Source of the DNA: Bacteroidota bacterium
Lineage (GTDB): Bacteria > Bacteroidota > Bacteroidia > Flavobacteriales > Flavobacteriaceae
DNA: 13,141 nt
Assembly: GCA_023427845.1 (NCBI GenBank)
Contig: JAEYZX010000061.1
Coordinates: forward strand, 1 to 13,141
Direction of reading: 5' to 3'
Shown here: positions 13,141 through 13,141 of the stretch, piece after piece
How the letters are laid out: every line of letters starts with the position of its first letter
How positions within the stretch are numbered: the stretch's first letter is position 1
Notes under the pieces: model-generated
Databases searched by the model: none
What the model saw: only the letters and a program-made list of their open reading frames with translations
Told to the model about the DNA's origin: nothing
Translations under genes and position numbers: made by a program

Positions 13141-13141
13141 C

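Overview
The window looks like chromosomal core DNA of a member of the Flavobacteriia (Bacteroidota), probably Flavobacterium or a close relative. The evidence is two secreted proteases with C-terminal type IX secretion (T9SS) sorting domains, lipoproteins (one with an acidic surface-export signal), the near absence of Shine-Dalgarno sites, promoter -7 elements of the Bacteroidota form TAnnTTTG, and A/T-rich intergenic repeats. I could not search databases, so the taxonomy rests on these signatures.

Layout from left to right. (1) 2-3274 is the 3' end of a complex I operon: the C-terminus of nuoL, then complete nuoM and nuoN, 4-5 bp apart, closed by an intrinsic terminator. (2) 3362-4228 holds a small acidic lipoprotein gene, a convergent two-helix membrane protein gene, a tRNA-Leu(CAA) gene on the minus strand with its own terminator, and beyond that terminator a tRNA-like remnant that looks like a decayed tandem copy. 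(3) 4356-7478 holds prs, rplY and pth, which supply PRPP, ribosomal protein L25 and peptidyl-tRNA hydrolase. Bacillus has the same gene order (prs-ctc-spoVC). Here the genes are separated by repeat-rich spacers of 345 and 472 bp. (4) 7517-8029 is a lipoprotein gene of unknown function, closed by a bidirectional terminator. (5) 8074-13140 holds two paralogous minus-strand genes for secreted metzincin zinc proteases with propeptide, catalytic domain, a Ser/Pro/Thr-rich middle, P-domain and T9SS sorting domain. A terminator separates them, and the upstream gene runs off the right edge.

The most unusual material is in the spacers on either side of rplY. They carry strictly phased 7-bp tandem arrays: 20 consecutive GGAWTTT units at 5483-5622, and 14 units that mix GGAATTT with other TTT-ending heptamers at 6498-6595. 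A third, GC-richer heptamer run (GCTGAnn) lies at 5697-5727. Next to the two long arrays are fold-back elements (5630-5690 and 6601-6676) that resemble REP-type intergenic repeats. No known system explains a shared 7-bp period across three different unit sequences. This is the best candidate here for something undescribed.
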